64,000 bases of DNA from F23-B02 sp963650165 (GTDB lineage: Bacteria; Bacillota; Clostridia; Oscillospirales; Oscillospiraceae), in assembly GCA_963650165.1 (NCBI GenBank), contig CAVJKX010000008.1:19872-83871 (forward strand). Reading direction: 5' to 3'. Under the pieces are notes generated by a model. That model worked only from the letters and a program-made list of their open reading frames with translations. It had not been told where the DNA came from and made no database searches. Positions 1 through 8,653 of the stretch are shown one piece after another. The position numbers and the translations under genes are program-made. Numbering within the stretch: position 1 is the first letter of the stretch; every line of letters begins with the position of its first letter.

Positions 1-426
1 AAACTCGCTGACGGCATAGCTTATCTCCATGGGGATGTTCCCGAGCTTTTCCATCGCCTTTTCGGCGACCTCGCTGTAGGAGCAGTCCTGATAGCCGCTG
101 TTCATCTGCAGGAGCGATATATCTGTTATCGCCTCGTCTGGGTCGGTCGTCGTCTTATAGCCGACGATGTATATCCCGTCGTCGGCGCTGTCGCTGTCAT
201 TGCTGCGGTTTATGTTCTTTTTGACGGCGGTATAGCCTGCCGACTCGCAGCTTTTTATCGCTTCGGCAAGGCTGCCGCCGCTGAACACCTGCACCTCGGA
301 GATGTATTTGGAATCGTTCTCCGCCGTGACCGCGACCGCGTTCCCCACGTCCGTGAACAGGAGCGCGAACACCAGCAGCAGGCAGAGCGAGGCTGTGATG
401 AAATGAAGCTTTCTGTTTTCTGTCAT
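1..426 (-). CDS. Secreted/membrane protein with MABP-like module, 3' part outside window
   Basis: The start is the ATG at 426-424, which shares an ATGA overlap with the stop of the upstream beta-helix gene. The reading frame stays open to base 1, so only 142 N-terminal residues are visible. Residues 1-31 form a signal peptide or membrane anchor (charged N-end, then a Leu-rich core). Residues about 40-107 match the module of the other proteins in this operon: a YISEV strand, an A-x-x-x-C-E-S-A-G-Y segment, then IYIVGYKTTTDPDEAITDI followed by LLQMNSGY. It is therefore the last visible member of the same family. Translation is probably coupled to the beta-helix gene. The true C-terminus and any membrane anchor are unknown. 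Confidence 0.75.
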   Translation of the reverse strand, partial: MTENRKLHFITASLCLLLVFALLFTDVGNAVAVTAENDSKYISEVQVFSGGSLAEAIKSCESAGYTAVKKNINRSNDSDSADDGIYIVGYKTTTDPDEAITDISLLQMNSGYQDCSYSEVAEKAMEKLGNIPMEISYAVSEF

Positions 427-1892
427 GCTCTCCCCGCCTCCTTTTTCTTCTTTCCGCGCCTTACGGCAAACACCGTGAACAGGGTGATCGCCGCCGCACA
501 GGCGCAGATGTAAGCGATATCTCCGCGGCCGATGGCGGAGGCCACCGCGCGGATGTTGTCCTGACTGAGCGCCGACGATTCGACCTTGTCCTGAGCGTAG
601 CCGTCGTCGAAGCCGATGTAATTCGTATACTGGAACTTGTCTATGCCCTTTACGGCAAGGCGTGAGCTCGTGCTCGTCGAGCAAAGCAGGACCGACGAGC
701 CCTCGTAAAAGCCGCCGCAGTACAGATAGGCCGTAGACGCCGTGCCGTCCTGGAGGCAGAGGTCGTTTGCCTTGCCGTTCACGCTGTTGTCCGTCACGAT
801 GAGCTTTCCGGAGGCGTTTATGTCGTTCATGCTGTCGACATATATGCCGCCGCCGTTTTTCGACGCGCTGTTGTAGCGGTACTCGCCGCCGATGACGAAG
901 ACCCTGTCGGCGTTTATGTACAGCGCGCCGCCGTTTTTCGCGGCGCTGTTGTAGTACATCCTGCAGCTTTTGAGATATGTGCCCTTGCCGGAGTCGCAGT
1001 ACACGGCGCCGCCGTGGTCCTCCGTCGTTTTATTGAACGAGAACACGCACTCGGATATCTCGGCCGTGGCAGAGCCGGCAAGGCACACCGCCCCACCCAG
1101 CTCATCGCAGCTGTTCGAGTAAAACTCGGACGAGGAGAGCTTCAGGCTCCCGCCGTAGGTATAGATCGCGCCGCCGTCGTCCTCCGCGTAGTTGCCCTCG
1201 AAGGTCGCGCTGCTCACGGTAACGGCTGCCGCGTTTGAGTATATCGCGCCGCCGCAGCACTCGCCGGAGGCGTCGTAGGTACGGTTGCCGTAGAACGAGC
1301 CGCCGTTTACGTTGAGCTTGATGGTCGAGCCGAAGGCGCTTATCGCGCCGCCGTCGTCGGTGGATACGCAGTTGAGTATCGTACCGCCGTTGAAGTTGAG
1401 CTCGGAGTTATCCAGGAGGACTATGCCGCCGCCGCGCGCCTTGTTCGCGCCGTTGCAGATGGCGCCGCCCCTGAAGAGCTTGGACACGGTGTACTCGCCG
1501 CTTCTCGAGTCGATAATGGTCATGAGCGAGCCGACGTAGATGACCGCTCCGCCGGAGACCGGTGACGAGAGGTTCCTGTCGATGCTGTATCCGTTGAGGT
1601 CGAGCGTCAGCATTTTCGCGCTCGAGTAGCACAGCGCACCGTCTCTGTATCCGTCGCCGCTGCCGAAGGAGCCGGAGTCCGACGCCTTCCAGTTCTGACG
1701 GAGCGTGAAGGTGACCTCGCCGCTCTTTCCGAACTCGATCGCTCTTTTCCATGCATCCTCGAAGGAGGTGCAGTCGATCGTCGTGCCGTTTGAGCTGACC
1801 GTGGCGCAGATGCCGTCGGCACAGACCGGGACGCACAGCAGCGCGCACATGACGAGCGCCAGCGCAAAAGATATGGTTTTTCTAAATTTCAT
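423..1892 (-). CDS. Secreted GGA[IV]-repeat beta-helix protein, membrane anchored
   Basis: 489 aa from ATG 1892. A second ATG lies at 1901, but the AAGGA box abuts it directly, whereas it sits nine bases before 1892. A signal peptide covers roughly residues 1-25. The body carries about ten copies of a GGA[IV]/GGG[IL] turn (GGAVIYVG, GGAICNG, GGGIVLLD, GGAISAFG, GGAIYSN, GGAIYTYG, GGAVCLAG, GGAVYCDS, GGALYINA, GGGIYVDS) spaced 25-35 residues apart and alternating with N-G-G/x-F-x-x-N strands. This is typical of right-handed parallel beta-helices such as Pmp/adhesin repeats. A TM helix near residues 455-475 and an RRGKKKK tail end the protein. A surface display or binding role is inferred. No catalytic residues of pectate lyases were recognised. 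Confidence 0.75.
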   Translation of the reverse strand: MKFRKTISFALALVMCALLCVPVCADGICATVSSNGTTIDCTSFEDAWKRAIEFGKSGEVTFTLRQNWKASDSGSFGSGDGYRDGALCYSSAKMLTLDLNGYSIDRNLSSPVSGGAVIYVGSLMTIIDSRSGEYTVSKLFRGGAICNGANKARGGGIVLLDNSELNFNGGTILNCVSTDDGGAISAFGSTIKLNVNGGSFYGNRTYDASGECCGGAIYSNAAAVTVSSATFEGNYAEDDGGAIYTYGGSLKLSSSEFYSNSCDELGGAVCLAGSATAEISECVFSFNKTTEDHGGAVYCDSGKGTYLKSCRMYYNSAAKNGGALYINADRVFVIGGEYRYNSASKNGGGIYVDSMNDINASGKLIVTDNSVNGKANDLCLQDGTASTAYLYCGGFYEGSSVLLCSTSTSSRLAVKGIDKFQYTNYIGFDDGYAQDKVESSALSQDNIRAVASAIGRGDIAYICACAAAITLFTVFAVRRGKKKKEAGRA

Positions 1893-1929
1893 CAGAATCA
1901 TTCCTTATGCGGATTCTGTGCCGGGAGTT

Positions 1930-4164
1930 TCAGGTCTCTTCGCCCTGAAGCTTTTTCTTTTTGACCTCGACTCCGGCGAAGAAGGCCGCGATGCCGATAA
2001 CGGCAGCCGCCGCGACACTTATGAGTATGTGGCTGCTGTTGGAGAACACGCTGCCGGCAAAGGCGTTCTCGTCTACGTTGTAGAACAGATAGATGCCGCT
2101 CCTGCCGTCGGCAAAGGTGTAGCCGAGCTGCTTATTGGTGAGGTTCTGCGCAACGTTTTCGCCGAACATGGAAAGTGCCGCGCTGCTTTCCTTGGGTATG
2201 CTGCTGCTTTCGTACTGCACGTTGAGCCCCTGCGTTACGATGGGGTCGCCGGCGGCCTTGTCCTTTGTGGTGTACAGCGCCACCCACTGGCGGCCGACGT
2301 CGCCGTTGAGATCGCCGTAGTCGCCGAGTATCTTCGTCGCGTCGGTGACCATTCCGGCGTCGGCGCGGTTGCATTTGACCGCATCGTAATAGGTGTACAC
2401 CTTTTCGTCATTGTCGTTTGTCGCCTCGTTCACCATGTGCGAGGGTATCGGCGTAAACTCGGTGTTGTAGTACTCCTGCAGATCCTGCCAGGTGTTCCAG
2501 AGGGAGTAGATTATCAGCGCAACGGTGACGCAGGTCATTATGGCGCCTGCGATGCGGAAGTACCTCGACCAGTCCTTCGCGTTTCCGAGGCTGCGTCCGA
2601 CTTCGCAATATTTTTCATCGATCGCCTCGACCGCACTCGACGTCTGCTGCATTGTCTCGTACTCCGCGGCGTTCATATCCATCTCAATGGCGGTACCGAG
2701 GGCCTTGAAGAGGCCGTCGTGCTCCATCTGCAGAGGGACTGCCGCATTGCTGAAATGAATGCTCGTTCCCCATGCGGCGGCCATGCCGATGATGGAAAGG
2801 CCGACGGCGCCGTACAGGATGAGGCTCGTTACGGAGATGTAATCGGCTGCGCTCTTAACGGCGCTGCTGCCGGTGGATGCCTGGAGGCGCAGTGCCTCGT
2901 TGGTCAGGGCGACGTCGCCGTCGAAGATCGAGCGGTCAACGCCGTCGTAGACGGAGTTCTTCTTGCCCTCGTAGTAGCTGAAGTCCATTTCGTCCATGGC
3001 CTTCTGCATCGCCTCGTCGCCGTTTATGCCCAGCGACACGATGAAGTACATGGACAGGAAGTCCAGGCAGGCTCTCTGACCCTCGCTGAGGACGGAGACC
3101 AGCGGATAGAGCATGTAGCGGTCGGCGTTCTGGACGTCGTAGTCCTCGCCCGTTATGAGATCGTAGAGGGATACGCCGTCGTTAGTGAGCTTTGAGAGCA
3201 GCTCGTACTGTGTGCCGGCAGCGAACCAGTTGGTGTATTCAAAATCCTCGTGCGCGGTCTGATATGCCTCGACCTCAGCCTCTGTCGAGGAGAAGCTCAC
3301 GTCCGCGTTCGTATAGGTCTCAAGGAAGCTTACATAGCCCGCAAGCTTCGAGGCGATGGCCTTTGCGTCCTCGTCGTACTCCGCGGCAAGCTGCTTTTCG
3401 GCCTCGTTGACGGTGAGGTTTTTGCTCTCCATCAGCTCGTCGAGCATATCGTCGTAGCTTCCGGCGTTTACATACCTGTCCGTCCAGAGCTCATCGCCAC
3501 TGTCGGCCGCCATGGCTATGGCCTGCTCGATAACGAGGATCGCGTCGGCGTTTGCCTGCATGAGTATGGTGGTCATGTCGGCGGTCTTTGCCTGCTCGTC
3601 GGCAGACAGGGCGCTCCACTCCTCGTCGCTGTACTCTTCCTTTATCTTTTTGAGCAGTGCATCGCCCATGAACTGCTCGCTGTCGTCATCATACAGGAGG
3701 TTGAGCAGCTCAAAGGCCGCCTCGGCGCGGGCCTGACCGGCCTTGTAGTTTGCTCTGAACTCGTTGATGGCGACGACGAAGTCGTCTATAAACAGCTTGA
3801 TGTTTGCTTTCTGCTCGTCGAGCAGCATCTGGTAGTCCTGAACGCTGTAGCCGCCCTTCATGTTCATAAGACGCATGTCGGTTATGGCTTCCTCGGGATC
3901 GCTTGTCGTCGTGTAGCCGAGATACACGGCGCGGGCCGTCGAGTGCCAGTCGTCCGCGTCCTCGTTGAGGTCGTAGTCGAGTACCTCGTAGCCGTTTTCC
4001 GTGAGCCAGGCCTTAGCCTCGTCGGCCGTTTTGCCGTAGCTTATGACAACGTCCTTTATATACGTTTGCTTTGACGACGCCGCAAGGACGTCGCTGCAGG
4101 TGCTGAAGGTGAGTACCACGGCCAGCATAAGGCTGAGGACCGCTTTAAATGATCTTTTGAGCAT
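1930..4164 (-). CDS. MABP-module surface protein, paralogue 1 of 3 (744 aa)
   Basis: The start is ATG 4164, with GGAGG seven bases upstream and only two bases after the stop of the next paralogue. Upstream in-frame codons lie inside that gene. Domains: signal peptide ending near A28; MABP/beta-prism-like module about 34-103 (YIKDVV, GYEVLDYDLNED, VYLGYTTTSDPEEAITDMRL); an acidic, helical region to about 440; TM about 441-465; a divergent helical loop; TM about 540-563; a conserved C-terminal ectodomain with a degenerate second module (DLNGDVGRQWVALYTTKD) and IYLFYNVD; TM about 708-730; a KKKK tail. Charge distribution suggests N-out with the middle loop cytoplasmic. The function is unknown; no enzyme motif is visible. 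Confidence 0.8.
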   Translation of the reverse strand: MLKRSFKAVLSLMLAVVLTFSTCSDVLAASSKQTYIKDVVISYGKTADEAKAWLTENGYEVLDYDLNEDADDWHSTARAVYLGYTTTSDPEEAITDMRLMNMKGGYSVQDYQMLLDEQKANIKLFIDDFVVAINEFRANYKAGQARAEAAFELLNLLYDDDSEQFMGDALLKKIKEEYSDEEWSALSADEQAKTADMTTILMQANADAILVIEQAIAMAADSGDELWTDRYVNAGSYDDMLDELMESKNLTVNEAEKQLAAEYDEDAKAIASKLAGYVSFLETYTNADVSFSSTEAEVEAYQTAHEDFEYTNWFAAGTQYELLSKLTNDGVSLYDLITGEDYDVQNADRYMLYPLVSVLSEGQRACLDFLSMYFIVSLGINGDEAMQKAMDEMDFSYYEGKKNSVYDGVDRSIFDGDVALTNEALRLQASTGSSAVKSAADYISVTSLILYGAVGLSIIGMAAAWGTSIHFSNAAVPLQMEHDGLFKALGTAIEMDMNAAEYETMQQTSSAVEAIDEKYCEVGRSLGNAKDWSRYFRIAGAIMTCVTVALIIYSLWNTWQDLQEYYNTEFTPIPSHMVNEATNDNDEKVYTYYDAVKCNRADAGMVTDATKILGDYGDLNGDVGRQWVALYTTKDKAAGDPIVTQGLNVQYESSSIPKESSAALSMFGENVAQNLTNKQLGYTFADGRSGIYLFYNVDENAFAGSVFSNSSHILISVAAAAVIGIAAFFAGVEVKKKKLQGEET

Positions 4165-4166
4165 TT

Positions 4167-6401
4167 TTACGCCTCCCGTATTTTTTTCTTCTGTACGCTT
4201 TCGCCGGCGAAGAAGGCTGCGGCACCGACGACGATCGCCGCCGCAACGCTTACAAGGATATAGCTGCTGTCGGAAAATACGCTGCCTGCAAAGGCGCTCT
4301 CGTCCACGTTGTAGAACAGGTAAATTCCGCTCTTGCCGTCGGCATAGGTGTAGCCGAGCTGCTTGTTGGTGAGGTTCTGTGCGACGTTTTCGCCGAACAT
4401 GGAAAGCGCGGTGCTGCTTTCCTTGGGGATGCTGCTGCTTTCGTACTGGACCTGCAGGCCGCCCGTTACGATGGGATCGCCCGCCGCCTTGTCCTTGGTG
4501 GTATACAGCGCCACCCACTGGCGGCCGACGTCGCCGTTTATATCGCCGTAGTCGCCGAGAAGCTTGGTCGCATCGGTCACCATTCCGGCATCGACGCGGT
4601 TGCACTTGACGGCATCGTAATATGTGTATACCTTTTCGTCGTTATCGTTTGTCGCCTCGTTTACCATGTGCATCGGTATCGGCGTAAACTCCGCGTTGTA
4701 GTATTCATTCATATCCTGCCAGGTGTGCCAGAGCGAATATGCCAGCAGCGCGACGGTGACGCAGGTCATTATGACGCTGGCGGCCGTCATGAGCCTCGAG
4801 AGCGTGACCTTGCTCGATGCCTGACGCATCAGATCATTGCCCTTGGCCATGTTCGTGTCGATCTTGCTCTGGAGCGCCGTCTTTTCGGCGTCGGTCACGG
4901 CCTTGGCCATTTTCTCGCCTGCCATCTTGGCAACATCGTAGTTGCCTTCGCCCTCCCAGTACAGCTCCTGTGCCACATCGAGCAGGGTGGAGTTACACTT
5001 ATATATCCACATTGCCGTCGTGCACACCATGGAGAAGCCGAAAACGCCGTACAGGATGAACGAGGTCGTGGAAACGTGATCCCACTCGGAATCGACGGCG
5101 TTCTTGCCGGAGGCCGCCTGGAGACGCAGCGCCTCGTTTGTCATGGCAACGTCGCCGCCGAAGATCGTGCGGTCTACTCCGTCGTAAACGGAGACCTTGT
5201 CGCTGTCGCCGGTGAGGAGCTCATAGGACTCGGCTGCCTTCTTTGCGGCCTCGTCGCTGTTGATGCCTATCGCAACGAGCTGGTACATGGACAGGAAGTC
5301 GATGCAGGCTCTCTGACCCTCGGTCAGGACGGAGACCAGCGGATAGAGCATGTAGCGGTCGGCGTTCTGGACGTCGTAGTCATCGCCCGTTATGAGATCA
5401 TAGAGGGATACGCCGTCGTTAGTGAGCTTTGAGAGCAGCTCGTACTGCGTGCCGGCCGCGAACCAGCTTGTGTAGTCAAAGTCCTCGTGCGCGGTCTGAT
5501 ATGCCTCGACATCCTCTGCGGACGTCGAGAAGCTTATCTCGGCCTCGGTGTAGCCTTCAAGGAAGGTCTTGTAGTCGGTAAATTTCGAGGCTATGGCCTT
5601 TGCCGTCGTGTCGTACTGCGCGGCAAGCTGCTTTTCGGCCTCGTTGACGGTGATGTTTTTCTCCGCCATCACGGCGTCGAGCATATCGTCGTAGCTTCCG
5701 GCGCTCTTATAGCGCTCGGTCCAGGTGCTGTCGTTCGTATCGGCCGCCATTGCGATGACGTTCTCGATGGTCAGCACCGCGTCGGCGTTTGCCTGCATGA
5801 GGATGGTGGTCATGTCGGCGGTCTTTGCCTGCTCGTCGGCGGACAGGGCCGCAAACTCCTCGTCGGTATACTCCTCTTTTATCTTGCCGAGCAGCAGATC
5901 GCCGAGCAGCATGTCCGTATCGTCGTCATACAGGAGGTTGAGCAGATCGTGAGCCGCCTTTGCGCGCTCCTGACCGGCTGCGTAGTTTGCCCTGTACTCG
6001 TTTACCGCAACGATGAAGTTATTTATGAAGAGCTTTATGTTTTCCTTCTGCTCGTCGAGCAGCATCTGGTAGTCCTGAACGCTGTAGCCGCCCTTCATGT
6101 TCATAAGGCGCATATCGGTTATGGCTTCCTCGGGGTCATTGGTCGTCGTGTAGCCGAGGTACACGGCGCGCTCCGTCGAGCGCCAGTCGTCCGCGTCCTC
6201 GTTGAGGTCGTAGTCGAGTATCTCGTAGCCGTTTTCGGTGAGCCATGCCTTGGCCTCGTCTGCCGTTTTGCCGTAGCTTATGACGACGTCCTTTATGTAC
6301 GTCTGCTTTGACGACGCCGCAAAGGCGTTCGCGCAGGTGCTGAAGGTGAGCACCACCGCCAGCACGAGACTCAGGATCGCTTTAAAGGATTTGTTGAACA
6401 T
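4167..6401 (-). CDS. MABP-module surface protein, paralogue 2 of 3 (744 aa)
   Basis: ATG 6401 is preceded by GGGAGG, and the stop of the neighbouring paralogue lies two bases upstream. It has the same layout as its two neighbours: signal peptide (FKAILSLVLAVVLTF core), module at 34-103 with VYLGYTTTNDPEEAITDM, a helical acidic domain, TM about 442-464, TM about 540-560, a conserved C-terminal ectodomain and TM about 712-734 with a KK-rich tail. The loop between the first two membrane segments (about 465-540) is unlike the other two copies, being a Lys/Ala/Glu-rich probable coiled coil (MAGEKMAKAVTDAEKTALQ). The rest is near identical to the other copies by eye. It arose by tandem duplication; the role is unknown. 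Confidence 0.8.
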   Translation of the reverse strand: MFNKSFKAILSLVLAVVLTFSTCANAFAASSKQTYIKDVVISYGKTADEAKAWLTENGYEILDYDLNEDADDWRSTERAVYLGYTTTNDPEEAITDMRLMNMKGGYSVQDYQMLLDEQKENIKLFINNFIVAVNEYRANYAAGQERAKAAHDLLNLLYDDDTDMLLGDLLLGKIKEEYTDEEFAALSADEQAKTADMTTILMQANADAVLTIENVIAMAADTNDSTWTERYKSAGSYDDMLDAVMAEKNITVNEAEKQLAAQYDTTAKAIASKFTDYKTFLEGYTEAEISFSTSAEDVEAYQTAHEDFDYTSWFAAGTQYELLSKLTNDGVSLYDLITGDDYDVQNADRYMLYPLVSVLTEGQRACIDFLSMYQLVAIGINSDEAAKKAAESYELLTGDSDKVSVYDGVDRTIFGGDVAMTNEALRLQAASGKNAVDSEWDHVSTTSFILYGVFGFSMVCTTAMWIYKCNSTLLDVAQELYWEGEGNYDVAKMAGEKMAKAVTDAEKTALQSKIDTNMAKGNDLMRQASSKVTLSRLMTAASVIMTCVTVALLAYSLWHTWQDMNEYYNAEFTPIPMHMVNEATNDNDEKVYTYYDAVKCNRVDAGMVTDATKLLGDYGDINGDVGRQWVALYTTKDKAAGDPIVTGGLQVQYESSSIPKESSTALSMFGENVAQNLTNKQLGYTYADGKSGIYLFYNVDESAFAGSVFSDSSYILVSVAAAIVVGAAAFFAGESVQKKKIREA

Positions 6402-6403
6402 CG

Positions 6404-8641
6404 TTATGCCTCCCTGACCTTTTTCTTCTGCACGCTCTCGCCTGCGAAGAAGGCCGCAACGCCGACGACGATCGCCGCCGCAACGCTTATAAGAATGTAG
6501 CTGTTATCGGAGAATACGCTGCCTGCAAAGGCGCTTTCGTCCACGTTGTAGAACAGGTAGATGCCGCTCTTGCCGTCTGCATAGGTGTAGCCGAGCTGCT
6601 TGTTGGTGAGGTTCTGTGCGGAGTCCTCGCCAAACATGGAAAGCGCGGTGCTGCTCTCCTTGGGGATGCTGCTGCTTTCGTACTGGACATTGAGGCCGTT
6701 TGTTACGATGGGATCGCCCGCCGCCTTGTCCTTGGTGGTGTACAGCGCTACCCACTGGCGGCCGACGTCGCCGTTTATATCGCCGAAGTCGCCGAGTATC
6801 TTCGATGCGTCGGTCACCATTCCGGCATCGACGCGGTTGCACTTTACTGCGTCGTAATAGGTATATACCTTTTCGTCGCTGTCGTTTGTCGCCTCGTTTA
6901 CCATGTGCGAGGGGATGGGCGTAAACTCCGCGTTATAGTATTCATTCATATCCTGCCAGGTGTGCCAGAGGGAGTAGACCATCAGCGCGACGGTGACGCA
7001 GGTCATTACGATGCTTGCATAGCGGAGGACGCTCGCCCAGGTCTCCGCACGCGAGCCGGCCCGTATCGCGGCATCCGCCTGATCTCTGGCCTCGTTGTAT
7101 TCGGCAGCCTTTGCGCGCAGATCCAAGCCCTCTGTCTGCTTGTTGACATCATTGAGTATCTCCGCGGCCTGAGCCTTGACTGAAGTAAGTCTCACAACCT
7201 CATTCTCGTATTTATTGGCAAGACTGGCCATACGGGCGTACTTGATCCACGATGCCGTCGTTGCCGCGAGCGAAACGGCAAAGGATGCATACAGCGCTAT
7301 CGAGCCGCCGGAGATCTGATCCCACTCGGTCTCGACGGCGTTCTTGCCGCTGGCTGCCTGGAGGCGCAGCGCCTCGTTGGTCATGGCGACATCGCCGTCG
7401 AAGATGGTGCGGTCAATGCCGTCGTAAACGGAGGTCTTGAGCTTTTCCATCAGCGCATCGTCCATGCTGTCTATCGCGTCCTTGGCGGAGGCGTCGTTGT
7501 TTATGCCCAGCGCCACGATCTGATACATGGGCAGGAACTCGAGGCAGGCTCTCTGACCCTCGGTCAGGCAGGACAGGAGAGGATAGAGCATGTAGCGGTC
7601 GGCTCCCTTGACGTCGTAGTCCTCGCCCGTTATGAGATCATAGAGGGATATGCCGTCGTTAGTGAGCTGCGTCACGACCGCATACTGGGTGCCGGCGGCG
7701 AACCAGTTTATGTAGTCGAAGTCCTCGTGCGCTGCCTTGTACGCCTCTATCTCCTCCTGCGTGTTTTCAAAGGAGATGTCCGAGTTCGTGTATTTTTCAA
7801 GGTAGGTCTTGTAGTTTTCTATCTGTGCCGCGACGGTCTTTGCGTCCTCGTCGTACTCGGCTGCAAGCTGCTTTTCCGCCTCGTTGACGGTGAGGTTTTT
7901 CTCCGCCATCAGCGCGTCGAGCATATCGTCGTAGCTTCCGGCGCTCTCGTATCTGTCGGTCCAGAGCTTATCGCCGGTGTCGGTCGCCGTTGCTATGGTC
8001 TGCTCGATGGTGAGCACGGCGTCTGCGTTTGCCTGCATGAGAATTGTAGTCATGTCGGCGGTCTTTGCCTGCTCGTCGGCGGACAGGGCGTTCCACTCCT
8101 CGTCGGTATACTCTTCCTTTATCTTGTTCAGAAGCGCATCGCCCATGTACTGCTGGCTGTCGTCGTCGTACAGGAGGTTGAGCACCTCGTAGGCTGCCTT
8201 CGCACGCTCCTGACCGGCCGCGTAGTTGGTCCGGTACTCGTTTATTGCGACGATGAAGTTATTCAGGAAGGTCTTTATATTCTCCTTCTGCTCGTCGAGC
8301 AGCATCTGGTAGTCCTGAACACTGTAGCCGCCCTTCATATTCATAAGGCGCATATCGGTTATGGCTTCCTCGGGGTCGCTCGTCGTCGTATAGCCGAGGT
8401 ACACGGCACGGGCCGTCGAGCGCCAGTCGTCCGCGTCCTCGTTGAGGTCGTAGTCGAGTATCTCGTAGCCGTTCTCGGTGAGCCAGGCCTTGGCCTCGGC
8501 CGCCGTCTTGCCGTAGCTTATGACAACGTCCTTTATGTACGTCTGCTTTGACGACGCCGCAAAGACGTTTGCACAGGTGCCGAAGGTGAGCACCACGGCA
8601 AGCATAAGGCTTATGACTGTTTTAAATGGTTTTTTCAGCAT
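6404..8641 (-). CDS. MABP-module surface protein, paralogue 3 of 3 (745 aa)
   Basis: The start is ATG 8641, with AAGGAGG upstream and the stop of the preceding gene 12 bases away. Signal peptide 1-28 (VFA-AS cleavage likely); MABP-like module Y35-K103, containing YIKDVVISYGK, AKAWLTENGYEILDYDLN and VYLGYTTTSDPEEAITD; acidic helical region; TM about 444-462; variable coiled-coil loop 463-538 (LRAKAAEYNEARDQADAAI); TM about 539-558; conserved ectodomain with a GDINGDVGRQWVALYTTKD repeat near 614-650; TM about 714-734; tail SVQKKKVREA. Inferred topology is extracellular N-domain, cytoplasmic loop, extracellular C-domain, cytoplasmic tail. Transcribed first of the three. No known family was recognised beyond the module. 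Confidence 0.8.
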   Translation of the reverse strand: MLKKPFKTVISLMLAVVLTFGTCANVFAASSKQTYIKDVVISYGKTAAEAKAWLTENGYEILDYDLNEDADDWRSTARAVYLGYTTTSDPEEAITDMRLMNMKGGYSVQDYQMLLDEQKENIKTFLNNFIVAINEYRTNYAAGQERAKAAYEVLNLLYDDDSQQYMGDALLNKIKEEYTDEEWNALSADEQAKTADMTTILMQANADAVLTIEQTIATATDTGDKLWTDRYESAGSYDDMLDALMAEKNLTVNEAEKQLAAEYDEDAKTVAAQIENYKTYLEKYTNSDISFENTQEEIEAYKAAHEDFDYINWFAAGTQYAVVTQLTNDGISLYDLITGEDYDVKGADRYMLYPLLSCLTEGQRACLEFLPMYQIVALGINNDASAKDAIDSMDDALMEKLKTSVYDGIDRTIFDGDVAMTNEALRLQAASGKNAVETEWDQISGGSIALYASFAVSLAATTASWIKYARMASLANKYENEVVRLTSVKAQAAEILNDVNKQTEGLDLRAKAAEYNEARDQADAAIRAGSRAETWASVLRYASIVMTCVTVALMVYSLWHTWQDMNEYYNAEFTPIPSHMVNEATNDSDEKVYTYYDAVKCNRVDAGMVTDASKILGDFGDINGDVGRQWVALYTTKDKAAGDPIVTNGLNVQYESSSIPKESSTALSMFGEDSAQNLTNKQLGYTYADGKSGIYLFYNVDESAFAGSVFSDNSYILISVAAAIVVGVAAFFAGESVQKKKVREA

Positions 8642-8653
8642 AGCTATGCCTCC

